From: CAZBDV01 sp964490765
Lineage (GTDB): Bacteria > Cloacimonadota > Cloacimonadia > Cloacimonadales > JAJBBL01
NCBI GenBank assembly: GCA_964490765.1
Contig: CAZBDV010000043.1
Coordinates: 1 to 15,538 of the forward strand
Direction: 5' to 3'
DNA length: 15,538 nucleotides
Part shown: one piece after another, positions 7,162 through 15,195 of the stretch
Numbering within the stretch: position 1 is the first letter of the stretch
How the letters are laid out: every line of letters begins with the position of its first letter
Notes under the pieces: generated by a model
Told to the model about the DNA's origin: nothing
The model's input: only the letters and a program-made list of their open reading frames with translations
Database searches by the model: none
Translations under genes and position numbers: made by a program

Positions 7162-9426
7162 CTATTTCAGTAGTAGTACGCGGGAGATTATTCTGGTTTT
7201 ACCACTATCCAATCTGATAAAATAGACCCCGTTACCAGCCTCCCGGCCTGACCGGTCTTTACCGTCCCAGTGAATCGTGTGCTTACCCTCCTGTATCTCA
7301 CCGCTGAACAGATCTTTGATCAACTGTCCCCTGATATTGTAAACTGCCAGTTCAGCACTGCCTCGTTTTTCCAGGCTGAAGTCTATCTGTAGAGATCCGT
7401 TTCTCTGGTCTCTGGTGGGATTGTAAGGGTTGGGGAAAATCCGTTCGAAACCTGTGACAGGGAGTATTATTTCCTCTCCGGCTGAGGTTTCCTGTTCCGT
7501 GGTAAAGCTGAATATCTGCGACCAGTCACCCATTCCGCCGATATTACTGGAAGCAACCCGCCAGTAGTAGGTCCTTTCGTATTCGAGTAACGGCATCTGA
7601 TAAGCCGGTTCTTCCAGATTGAGCGGTGGGAAGAGATATTCTTCGAATTCTTGATCATACCCCACTTCAAGGGTATAGCTGTCCGTACCGTATGTTTCGT
7701 TCCAGGATAAGAGAGGCTCGAGTTCTACCTCGACCGCTCCATCTTCCGGATAGATCAGTAGTGGTGCAGCCGGTGGGATCGTTACGACAGCCGGTTCTGA
7801 AGGGTCAGAAACTCCCTCAGGATCTATATACTGAGCTTCCAGATAGTATTCATAGGTCCAACCCGGTTGAATATTACTGTCGAGATAGATATAGTCTGTA
7901 GTCTCCAGAAAATCGTAGAAATTGCCGTTCCGGTAGATGTAAAAGTATTGTGGAATCCTCTCTGGATCGACTTCCCAGCTCAAGACAACCCCTTCCGGGC
8001 TGTATATTGCCTCCAGGTTGAAAGGTGGGGGTGTGATATCGAACTGGTAATCGAGCAGAAGCTGGATGGCATTGTTGATATTGAGCCGTCCGCCGGAGAC
8101 CGTCATACCCTCCAGGGAGGGGAGCACGTCAACACCTGCGAGGAGTAGATCCTTCATTATGAGAGCCAGTTCATCCGGCTGGTTCTCATACTGGTTGAGC
8201 AGTGCTTCCGGAGCAGCAGCATACATCAGGCCGATAGCTCCCGCCACGTGAGGTGAAGCCATAGAGGTTCCGGATGAATTGCTGTAATTGTTGTTCGGAG
8301 TGGTCGAGAGGATCTGTGTTCCGGGTGCTCCGAGATCGATGGTTGTCGGGCCATAAGCTGCACTGTTACTCTTCTGATCGTATCTCGTCGTATTGGTTAC
8401 TCCCAGGAGATAAGGGCTGGGAAAGGAGGTGGGAACGTCTCCAACCTCATCGACATTGGCATTGATATTCATTGTCGCAGCTGCACTGATAATACCCTCT
8501 TCACCCATTGCATCATACATTGCACCCCAGAGAGGATAGTTCTCCGGTTGGCCGTAGTTGACACCGAAAGAGGAATTAGTAGACACTATATAAGCACCAA
8601 GATCTCCACCAGTCTCGTTATAGAGAGAACGCATCTCATGGACGTAACCATAGGCTGCAACAACTGTTGACTCATTGGATGATGAGCCGGCTATCGGCAT
8701 TACCTTCACATTCCAGTTCACTCCACTAACACCGAGTCCATTGTTACCCATAGCTCCGATAATACCAGAGACGTGCGTTCCGTGAGTGGCTACCGGAATA
8801 TTGCCTGTATTACTGTATGCATTCCAGCCGTGATAATCATCTATATAACCGTTACCGTCATCATCTGTCCCGTTACCAGGTATCTCATTGAGATTCTTCC
8901 AGAAATCGAGATCTACATGATCGAGACAAAAGCCGTCATCGATTACGGCAACAACGATCTCTCTACCATTTGCCGCCTCGCCACCGGTGGTAACATCCCA
9001 GGCCAGGGTAGCATCTATATCGGCTCCGGGGGTTCCCCCACTCTGGCCGGTATTGAGAAGTGACCACTGCTGGCTGAAGAGAGGATCGTCCGGAATGGTC
9101 TGCCGCAGCTCTACCTTATGATTGAATTGAGCTTCCTCTATCAATGGATGATGCTTCATCCTGGAGAGTTGCTCGGCTGTATCGGCCAACAGAGTGTCAA
9201 AAGAGACCAGATAGATTCGCAGGCGGCGAGACAATACCCGCTCTACCTGCAGGTTGTAACTGGCAAAATCGTGCTCAAGCCTATGTAGATTATCTTCCAA
9301 TAAATCCTGTCGAAGATAGTTCCCCCTGACCTGTATGATAAGTTCGCCCGGAAGGAAACTGGAGGCAGCTGTCAATACCCCGCCGCTCAGCATCAATACC
9401 AGGACTATTATTATATATCTGTTCAT
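7162..9426 (-). CDS. Secreted subtilisin-like serine protease with T9SS/FlgD-like sorting domain
   Basis: A 754-residue S8 (subtilase) protease. Residues 1-22 are a signal peptide (MNRYIIIVLVLMLSGGVLTA). Residues ~25-108 look like a propeptide/inhibitor region. The catalytic domain has D163 in VAVIDDGF, H215 in HGTHVSGIIG and S388 in SSGTSMASPHVAG. It also carries a calcium-type Asp/Gly-rich loop (NGTDDDGNGYIDD, near 185-197). Two fibronectin-III-like segments follow (near 463-555 and 556-650). The last ~95 residues are a FlgD/T9SS-type domain: FPNPYNP, AVYNIRGQLIKDLFSG, GNGVYFIRL, ending RVLLLK. It is thus probably exported through the outer membrane and held at the surface or released. The frame extends 40 codons upstream, but AGAGG 6 nt before this ATG and the signal peptide fix the start at 9426. 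It splits the catabolic cluster on the opposite strand. Confidence 0.92.
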   Translation of the reverse strand: MNRYIIIVLVLMLSGGVLTAASSFLPGELIIQVRGNYLRQDLLEDNLHRLEHDFASYNLQVERVLSRRLRIYLVSFDTLLADTAEQLSRMKHHPLIEEAQFNHKVELRQTIPDDPLFSQQWSLLNTGQSGGTPGADIDATLAWDVTTGGEAANGREIVVAVIDDGFCLDHVDLDFWKNLNEIPGNGTDDDGNGYIDDYHGWNAYSNTGNIPVATHGTHVSGIIGAMGNNGLGVSGVNWNVKVMPIAGSSSNESTVVAAYGYVHEMRSLYNETGGDLGAYIVSTNSSFGVNYGQPENYPLWGAMYDAMGEEGIISAAATMNINANVDEVGDVPTSFPSPYLLGVTNTTRYDQKSNSAAYGPTTIDLGAPGTQILSTTPNNNYSNSSGTSMASPHVAGAIGLMYAAAPEALLNQYENQPDELALIMKDLLLAGVDVLPSLEGMTVSGGRLNINNAIQLLLDYQFDITPPPFNLEAIYSPEGVVLSWEVDPERIPQYFYIYRNGNFYDFLETTDYIYLDSNIQPGWTYEYYLEAQYIDPEGVSDPSEPAVVTIPPAAPLLIYPEDGAVEVELEPLLSWNETYGTDSYTLEVGYDQEFEEYLFPPLNLEEPAYQMPLLEYERTYYWRVASSNIGGMGDWSQIFSFTTEQETSAGEEIILPVTGFERIFPNPYNPTRDQRNGSLQIDFSLEKRGSAELAVYNIRGQLIKDLFSGEIQEGKHTIHWDGKDRSGREAGNGVYFIRLDSGKTRIISRVLLLK

Positions 9427-9460
9427 TTCAGACCTCTTATCTGTTTCTTCATTACCAGAC

Positions 9461-9490
9461 AATATATAATACAGCACAGGAAATCGTAAA
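9461..9490 (-). promoter_or_regulatory. Candidate promoter for the protease gene
   Basis: On the minus strand TTTACG (9490-9485, 4/6 match to -35) and TATATT (9466-9461, 5/6 match to -10) are 18 nt apart. They lie about 35 nt upstream of the protease start, which has AGAGG at 9437-9433. Several TA-rich alternatives overlap, so the exact -10 is uncertain. Confidence 0.45.
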
Positions 9491-9577
9491 GAAAATTTCT
9501 CGCCGGCAGCAAGCCGATAAGTTAATGAAAGAAAAGTGTTTAACATCTCATCTTTTACTTGACGGGAGAAATTCTTT

Positions 9578-9600
9578 CCTTTTCCCTTAATCAGGGAAGG
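9578..9600 (+). promoter_or_regulatory. Hairpin that would sequester the xdhA ribosome site
   Basis: CCTT (9578-9581) and CCCT (9584-9587), separated by a TT bulge, pair with AGGG (9593-9596) and AAGG (9597-9600) around the loop TAATC. The 3' arm is itself the Shine-Dalgarno sequence GGGAAGG, 7 nt before the ATG at 9608. In RNA this could mask the ribosome site and tune translation of the Mo-hydroxylase. The pairing is read directly; the regulatory role is inferred. A TTGACG at 9559-9564 may be a -35 box, but no good -10 box follows it. Confidence 0.4.
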
Positions 9601-9607
9601 TTTTGAT

Positions 9608-11890
9608 ATGAAGAAGCTGGAGAGAGGAAAAGAGGAGAGGAGAAAAGCCTGGCGTAACGATGCTTACGCCAAGGTTACGGGTAAAGCTAAATATACCGAT
9701 GACCTGAAGATGGCCGGTATGCTACACGCTATTCCGGTCTATACAGATGTTCAGCACGCCCGGATACTGGAGATAGATACCTCCCGGGCCAGGAATCGGG
9801 CAGGAGTAGTGGCAGTCATAACGGCAGCCGATATACCCGGTGAACAGAAGTATGGCCAGATCATACGTGATTATCCCATTCTGGCAGGAGACAGGATCCG
9901 TTCTTACGGGGATGTCGTTGCTCTCGTAGTAGCGAGGTCAAGAGAAGAAGCAATCTCTGCTGGAAAACAGATCAGTATCAGAACGAAGAAACTACCCCCT
10001 GTCCTCGATCCCGAAACGGCTTTACAGCCTGATTCCCCATTGGTACATGAAGAGATGGAGAGCAACCTGGTCAATCATCACCGGATACGGAAAGGTGATC
10101 TCAAGAAGGGCGAACGGGACAGCGATCTGATCATAGAAGAATTTTTTGAGACAGGCAGGATAGAGCACTCCTATCTCGAACCGGAATCTTCTCTCTGCTG
10201 GCAGAGGCCTGACGGGGTAATGGAGGTTTACGGTTCCATGCAGCACCCTTTCAGTACCCGGCGTTTCGTAGCATCTACACTCGGTGTTCCCCTCTCCGGG
10301 GTGGAGGTCCGTTCAGTACCTATGGGTGGTGGTTTTGGCGGTAAAGACGATACAGCAGCAATCGTCTCAGCCCGCGCTGCCCTGGCAGCAAAGATAACCG
10401 GGAAACCGGTCAAGATCACCTATGACCGGGAATGGTCGTTTCGTGAGAGTTATAAAAGACACCCCTATAAGATGCAGTACAGGATGGGGTTGAAGAAGAG
10501 TGGTAAGATCAGTTTTGTGGAATGCCGTATCGTAGCAGACGGGGGAGCTTACTGTTCAGTCACACCCTGGGTTACCTGGCGCTCTACCGTACAATGCTGC
10601 GGACCTTACTCCGTTCCTCACGTTAAATGCGATACTTACGGGGTTTATACGAACAATGTCTTCACGGGAGCAATGCGGGGTTTCGGCTCTCCTCAGGTCT
10701 GCTTCTCTTCGGAACAGTTGATCGAGATAGCTGCTTCCAGTCTCGGAATCTCCGAGATAGAGATGCGAAGAATAAATATGTTGCAGCAGGATGCGGAAAC
10801 GATCACCAGCCAGAAGCTCGATACTCATAAAGTGAGCCTGGAAGAGGTATTCGATGCCGTCCTGAACGAGATAGATTACAAGGCAAAGAGAAAGAAATGC
10901 AGTTTCGGTGACGGTAGAATGAAGGAGTGGTATGGTATCGGACTCGCCATCAGTTACCGTGGTATGAGCCTCGGGGCGGAAGGTGTGGATATGAACAGTG
11001 CCATCATCAATGTCCAGAATGATGGCTCGGTTCTGCTGGAAACTGCGATCCACGAAAACGGACAGGGTGCCGAGACTGCTATGATCAGGCTGCTGGCAGA
11101 AAAACTTGGAATAAAGCGGGAACGGATACGTTATCGCCAGCCCTCGACCTCCAATATTCCCGATGGTGGAACTACGGTAGCCTCTCGCGGCACTTTAATG
11201 GGTGGTGGTGCTGTCGTCATTGCAGCAGAGAAACTGAAGAATAAGATAATCACAACACTGGCTAAAGTAAACCAATGCTCCGAAAAAGAGATAGAATTTA
11301 ACGGTGAGACGATCAGGGTCAAAGAAAAGAGTATCAGCTTCGATGAGGCAGTCAGGACAATGTTCGCCAATCAGGAATACCCTTACTGCTTCGGTGTTTT
11401 TCAGGGTCCCCCCGTCTCCTGGGATGAGAAGAGTGGCAGGGGAAATGCCTATTTCACCTGGGTTTACGGTTGCCAGGCGGTAGAGTTAAAAGTGATCCCC
11501 GCTACTGGGAAGATCGTTCTCCTCAATATGGTCGCTGCCCACGATGTGGGAAAGGCGGTCGATATTCACATGCTCATGGGACAGTATTACGGCGGTATGA
11601 CGATGGGAACCGGTTACGCGCTCTTTGAAGACTGGCGGCCGGTAAAGGATAGCCCCTATCCCCTTAACTTTCAGCATTACAGGCTCCCGAGAAGTACTGA
11701 TATGCCGGAGATGAAAGGTATAATCATTGAGAACAGGGACCCTCTGTCCCCGTCGGGTGCCAAGGGTATAGGCGAACCCACCAATGAACTTATGGCCCCC
11801 GCTATAGCCAATGCTCTCTATGCGGCCACAGGAAAGAGATTCAGGAAACTACCGCTGAAGCTGAACGGGAAGGAGAAAGATGACGTATAA
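9608..11890 (+). CDS. xdhA: Xanthine-dehydrogenase-type molybdenum hydroxylase, large (Moco) subunit
   Basis: A 760-residue molybdopterin-binding subunit of the xanthine oxidase family, cytosolic. The N-terminal ~120 residues are the a/b hammerhead domain (RNDAYAKVTGKAKYTDDLKM). Cofactor-site motifs follow in order: GGGFGGK (240-246), AMRGFGSPQ with R357, HENGQGAET (482-490) and GAKGIGEPT with E723, the counterpart of bovine Glu1261 that starts hydroxylation. Substrates are typically purines or other N-heterocycles. In this cluster type the E. coli homologue XdhD fuses the Fe-S and Mo parts; here they are separate genes, Mo first. No FAD subunit lies in the window. Neighbouring YgfJ/SsnA/YgeY-type genes point to the selenium-dependent group, in which selenium is a labile cofactor ligand rather than selenocysteine, so no in-frame TGA is expected. 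The ATG follows GGGAAGG by 7 nt. Confidence 0.9.
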   Translation: MKKLERGKEERRKAWRNDAYAKVTGKAKYTDDLKMAGMLHAIPVYTDVQHARILEIDTSRARNRAGVVAVITAADIPGEQKYGQIIRDYPILAGDRIRSYGDVVALVVARSREEAISAGKQISIRTKKLPPVLDPETALQPDSPLVHEEMESNLVNHHRIRKGDLKKGERDSDLIIEEFFETGRIEHSYLEPESSLCWQRPDGVMEVYGSMQHPFSTRRFVASTLGVPLSGVEVRSVPMGGGFGGKDDTAAIVSARAALAAKITGKPVKITYDREWSFRESYKRHPYKMQYRMGLKKSGKISFVECRIVADGGAYCSVTPWVTWRSTVQCCGPYSVPHVKCDTYGVYTNNVFTGAMRGFGSPQVCFSSEQLIEIAASSLGISEIEMRRINMLQQDAETITSQKLDTHKVSLEEVFDAVLNEIDYKAKRKKCSFGDGRMKEWYGIGLAISYRGMSLGAEGVDMNSAIINVQNDGSVLLETAIHENGQGAETAMIRLLAEKLGIKRERIRYRQPSTSNIPDGGTTVASRGTLMGGGAVVIAAEKLKNKIITTLAKVNQCSEKEIEFNGETIRVKEKSISFDEAVRTMFANQEYPYCFGVFQGPPVSWDEKSGRGNAYFTWVYGCQAVELKVIPATGKIVLLNMVAAHDVGKAVDIHMLMGQYYGGMTMGTGYALFEDWRPVKDSPYPLNFQHYRLPRSTDMPEMKGIIIENRDPLSPSGAKGIGEPTNELMAPAIANALYAATGKRFRKLPLKLNGKEKDDV

Positions 11891-12368
11891 TCACACGACA
11901 CTGAACGGAAAGAAGATCAGGCTGAAGAAGAGCGACCTGCAACTTCCTCTTTTAACCTGGTTGCGGGAAAAACAGAACCTTACTGGAGCTAAGAACGGCT
12001 GCGGAATAGGGGTCTGCGGTGCCTGCACGGTATTGCTCGATGGGAAGCCGGTTCGATCCTGTATTCTGAAAGTAGAAAGGATTATCGATAAAGAGGTCCT
12101 GACCATAGAGGGCCTATCAGGAGAAGAGGGAAAGCTGCACCCGCTTCAGCAGTCCTTCATTGATGCCGGCGCTATACAATGCGGTTTCTGCACACCGGGG
12201 ATGGTGCTGACTGCCCATGCCCTCCTTCTGCAAAACCCGAAACCGACCAGAGAGGAGATCAGAAAAGGACTGGCAGGTAACCTGTGCCGTTGCACAGGAT
12301 ACCAGCAGATCATCGATGCAGTAGAGCTGGGAAGCAAACATTACCGCAAAAACAGAGGGAGAAAGTAG
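11880..12368 (+). CDS. xdhC: Xanthine-dehydrogenase-type [2Fe-2S] subunit
   Basis: A 162-residue iron-sulfur subunit of the usual length for this family (E. coli XdhC naming; elsewhere xdhC means a maturation factor). The N-terminal plant-ferredoxin-like domain has C41, C46, C49 and C61 (GCGIGVCGACT). The C-terminal helical domain has C101-x2-C104 and C136-x-C138 (QCGFCTPG and CRCTGY). All eight ligands for two [2Fe-2S] clusters are present. It passes electrons from the Mo centre to an acceptor. The start overlaps the end of the Mo-subunit gene by 11 nt, in a different frame, so the two are almost certainly translationally coupled. With no FAD subunit present, the next electron acceptor is unknown; a ferredoxin or a YgfK-like flavoprotein encoded elsewhere is possible. 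Confidence 0.93.
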   Translation: MTYNHTTLNGKKIRLKKSDLQLPLLTWLREKQNLTGAKNGCGIGVCGACTVLLDGKPVRSCILKVERIIDKEVLTIEGLSGEEGKLHPLQQSFIDAGAIQCGFCTPGMVLTAHALLLQNPKPTREEIRKGLAGNLCRCTGYQQIIDAVELGSKHYRKNRGRK

Positions 12369-12394
12369 CCGACAAGATATCGATTATCTCGGCT
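12367..12394 (+). other. Bulged hairpin overlapping the end of the Fe-S subunit gene
   Basis: AGCCGA (12367-12372) and GATA (12376-12379), with a CAA bulge between them, pair with TATC (12385-12388) and TCGGCT (12389-12394) around a 5-nt loop. It begins inside the TAG stop codon. There is no T-run after it (TACTTCTC), so it is at best a weak terminator; it may act as an mRNA-stabilising or attenuating element before ygeW. Confidence 0.35.
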
Positions 12395-12426
12395 TACTTC
12401 TCAAGGGTGGCCGGGATAAATTTGGC

Positions 12427-12455
12427 TTTAAGAAATTCGCATTAACTTATATATT
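12427..12455 (+). promoter_or_regulatory. Possible promoter upstream of ygeW
   Basis: TATATT (12450-12455) matches the -10 consensus at 5 of 6 positions; 17 nt before it is a poor -35, TTTAAG. It lies 22 nt ahead of the ygeW ATG, which has AGAGGAG. The 109-nt gap before ygeW, larger than other gaps in the block, makes an extra promoter plausible but unproven. Confidence 0.3.
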
Positions 12456-12477
12456 AGAGTGTAAACGAGAGGAGAAA

Positions 12478-13659
12478 ATGACAGTAAATGAGAAGATCGA
12501 CTTGAGAAGCAGAGTGGCAGAACTGGGTAAAACCGGCTTTGAGCTTTATAATAGAGATTTTTTGCTCACCTGGCAGAAGAGCAGAGAGGACCTGACCGCT
12601 GTAATGCTCGTTGCTGAATTACTACAGGCGATCCAGCGGGAGAAGAGGCCTTTCAGATTGTTCGATTACGGCCTGGCCATTTCTATCTTTCGTGACCAAT
12701 CTACCCGCACGAGATTTAGCTTCGCTTCTGCAGTCAATCTTCTCGGGCTCGGCCTGGCAGAACTCGATGAGACCAAATCACAGATAGCTCACGGTGAAAC
12801 GGTAAGAGAGACAGCTAATATGATCTCTTTTCTGACTGAAGTGATTGGTATCAGGGATGACATGTACCTCGGCTACGGACATTCCTATATGCAGGAGGTT
12901 GCTGAAGCGGTAGAGGATGGATATCAAACCGGGATACTGGCCCAGAGGCCGGCAATAATCAACCTGCAGTGCGACCTGGACCATCCGACCCAGACTATCT
13001 CGGACCTGCTGAAGTTAAAAGATTATTTCGGCAGCCTCGATAATCTTGCTGGCAAGAAGATCGCCATGAGCTGGGCATATTCTCCAAGTTATGGCAAACC
13101 ACTCTCCGTCCCGCAGGGGGTGATCAATCTGATGTCCCGCTTCGGTATGGAGGTCGTCCTGGCATATCCAGAAGGGTATGAACTTCTGCCTGATACTGTA
13201 GAATCTGCTGGTAAATTTGCCAGCGAGACAGGTGGCTCATTCCGCATAACTCATTCGATGCAGGATGCTTTCGAGAATGCTGACATCGTTTATCCGAAAT
13301 CCTGGGCACCTATGTCGGTAATGAAAGAGAGGACAAAGCTGTTGAAACTGCAGGATCTTGACGGGCTGCGCGAGCTGGAAAAGAGCTGCCTGGCAGCCAA
13401 TGCCGAACATATAGACTGGGAATGCACTGAAGATATGATGAAATTAACCAGAGATGGCAGAGCACTCTATGAACACTGCCTGCCGGCTGATATAAGCGGT
13501 GTGAGTTGTGAAAGAGGAGAGGTAGCAGCTTCTGTATTCGAGAAATACCGGTATCATACCTATCAGCAGGCCGGTTATAAGCCGTTCGTTATTGCAGCGA
13601 TGATACTTTTGAACAGGATAGAGCACCCGGCAGATAAATTAAGAGAAATTATCGGATAA
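12478..13659 (+). CDS. ygeW: YgeW-type carbamoyltransferase
   Basis: A 393-residue member of the aspartate/ornithine carbamoyltransferase superfamily, almost the length of E. coli YgeW (396). Carbamoyl-phosphate motifs are intact: FRDQSTRTRFSF with S75-T-R-T-R79, DHPTQTISD with H169-P-T-Q, and HCLPAD at 333-338. The sequence around 220-290, and its length beyond standard OTCase (~330), agree with the knotted YgeW group. YgeW enzymes have no settled substrate. In the catabolic direction they could phosphorolyse a ureido compound to carbamoyl phosphate, which a carbamate kinase would turn into ATP (inference; no kinase gene is in the window). AGAGGAG precedes the start. It lies between the Mo-hydroxylase genes and a PLP enzyme, all on one strand. 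The family assignment is firm; the reaction is not. Confidence 0.93.
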   Translation: MTVNEKIDLRSRVAELGKTGFELYNRDFLLTWQKSREDLTAVMLVAELLQAIQREKRPFRLFDYGLAISIFRDQSTRTRFSFASAVNLLGLGLAELDETKSQIAHGETVRETANMISFLTEVIGIRDDMYLGYGHSYMQEVAEAVEDGYQTGILAQRPAIINLQCDLDHPTQTISDLLKLKDYFGSLDNLAGKKIAMSWAYSPSYGKPLSVPQGVINLMSRFGMEVVLAYPEGYELLPDTVESAGKFASETGGSFRITHSMQDAFENADIVYPKSWAPMSVMKERTKLLKLQDLDGLRELEKSCLAANAEHIDWECTEDMMKLTRDGRALYEHCLPADISGVSCERGEVAASVFEKYRYHTYQQAGYKPFVIAAMILLNRIEHPADKLREIIG

Positions 13660-13719
13660 AAGGACCACGAATATATTCATAGAAAGATAGACAGAGTATT
13701 TATGACAGGAGAGGAATAG

Positions 13720-15180
13720 ATGTCAAAAATAGTACCAGAAATGAATGAAGAGATAAGGAAAAAGACAGCACAACGGTGTAAGGAGAGGAATATAATCATC
13801 CCGACCTTTGCCGAGCTGAGAGAGCCGGAGACCATACCGGACGAGATACAACAAAAACTGGCCCCTGTCGGGCTCTGGGATGTTGATCCACTTAACCTTT
13901 TCCGGATCAACTGGAAGAATAACGTGCAAACAGGGCTCTTTGATGAGGTAAACTCGCTGGAGATCCCTTATGAATTAAGCGGGGTCAAAGCACGTATAAT
14001 TGGGTTGGTCGGCAAATACTTTCCCACAGGTTCACACAAAGTCGGTGCTGCTTTCGGTTGCCTCGTACCACGACTCGTGGCTGGTGATTTCGATCCAACC
14101 TATCACAAGGCAGTATGGCCCTCGACAGGTAACTACTGTCGTGGGGGTGCATTCGATTGTGCCCTGCTTGCCTGCGATGCAATAGCTATCCTTCCAGAAG
14201 AGATGTCACAGGAAAGGTTTGAATGGTTACGTGATATTGGAGCTGAAGTTATCGCTACTCCCGGTTGTGAATCAAATGTAAAGGAAATATATGATAAATG
14301 CCACGAGTTGAGTCCCGACCCACAAAACAGAATATTCAATCAATTCTCCGAGTTCGGCAACTCCCTTTATCATTATCAGGTCACTGGACCAGCAGTAGAA
14401 GAGATTTACCGGAAATTTACTACTCAGAAAGCTTCCCTTGCTGCATTCGTCTCTGCTACTGGTTCCGCTGGAACGATAGCTGCTGCTGACTATCTCAAGA
14501 AAGAGCATCCCCTGATGAAGACAGTGGCTGTTGAAGCCTGGGAATGTCCAACTCTTCTTCTGAACGGTTTCGGTGGGCACAGGATCGAGGGTATAGGTGA
14601 CAAACACGTTCCCTGGATACATAATATCAGAAGTACCGACGTTATCACGGCTGTGCGGGATGAAGACTGTATGCGGCTTTTAAGACTCTTCAATGAAGAT
14701 GAAGGGAAACTCGCCATGCTGGAACAGGGAATAGATCAGCAGCTAATCGATAACCTTCCTTTACTCGGTATTTCCTCTATCTGTAACCTCCTGGCAGCTA
14801 TCAAGGTTGCCAGATATTACGAATTAGGTGAGGAGGATGTAATCCTTACAATGTTTACCGATTCTGCCGAACTCTACAATTCACGCCTGAAGGAGATGGA
14901 GAGAGAACGGGGCGACTATAACAGATCACATGCGGCACTTGATATGGAATGCTGTCTGAAAAGACAGACTTACGATACCCTGCTGGAATTAAGATACTGG
15001 GAACGCAAGCGAATACACAATCTCAAGTATTATACCTGGATAGAACAGCAGGGGATGAATTCTGAAGAGCTCAATGCTCAATGGTCACCTGAATACTGGA
15101 GAAGTATCTTTGAGAACGAAGTAGAGAAGATAGATGAACTGATCAGAGAATTTAACGATCTGGTAAGATCAATACAATAA
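13720..15180 (+). CDS. TrpB/cysteine-synthase-like PLP enzyme, 486 residues
   Basis: A fold-type-II PLP enzyme. The Schiff-base lysine is K107 in YFPTGSHKVGAAFG, resembling the GAHKIN motif of tryptophan synthase beta. WPSTGNYCRGGAFDCALL follows the pattern of the substrate loop, and FVSATGSAGTIAAADYL (near 245-260) is the glycine-rich phosphate loop. The family is longer than cysteine synthase (~310) or YgeX (~400). The extra parts are an N-terminal ~80 residues and a charged helical C-terminus (residues ~400-486, coiled-coil-like at the end). Proteins of this type are annotated only as PLP-dependent enzyme in clusters with ygeW. No trp or cys genes are nearby, so a deaminating elimination on a purine-derived amino acid is the working idea (inference). 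AGGAGAGGA precedes the ATG. The gene is 60 nt after ygeW and 15 nt before the nucleotidyltransferase. Confidence 0.8.
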   Translation: MSKIVPEMNEEIRKKTAQRCKERNIIIPTFAELREPETIPDEIQQKLAPVGLWDVDPLNLFRINWKNNVQTGLFDEVNSLEIPYELSGVKARIIGLVGKYFPTGSHKVGAAFGCLVPRLVAGDFDPTYHKAVWPSTGNYCRGGAFDCALLACDAIAILPEEMSQERFEWLRDIGAEVIATPGCESNVKEIYDKCHELSPDPQNRIFNQFSEFGNSLYHYQVTGPAVEEIYRKFTTQKASLAAFVSATGSAGTIAAADYLKKEHPLMKTVAVEAWECPTLLLNGFGGHRIEGIGDKHVPWIHNIRSTDVITAVRDEDCMRLLRLFNEDEGKLAMLEQGIDQQLIDNLPLLGISSICNLLAAIKVARYYELGEEDVILTMFTDSAELYNSRLKEMERERGDYNRSHAALDMECCLKRQTYDTLLELRYWERKRIHNLKYYTWIEQQGMNSEELNAQWSPEYWRSIFENEVEKIDELIREFNDLVRSIQ

Positions 15181-15195
15181 GTAACGGATAGAATT

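Noticed and set aside
9608..11890. Selenocysteine or recoding in the Mo hydroxylase
   Set aside because: The frame has no internal TGA and no SECIS-like structure; selenium-dependent members of this family use a non-peptide selenium ligand.
13669..13678. 10-bp palindrome GAATATATTC between ygeW and the PLP gene as operator or promoter
   Set aside because: It is short, AT-rich and easily chance; there is no acceptable -35 box at 17 nt.
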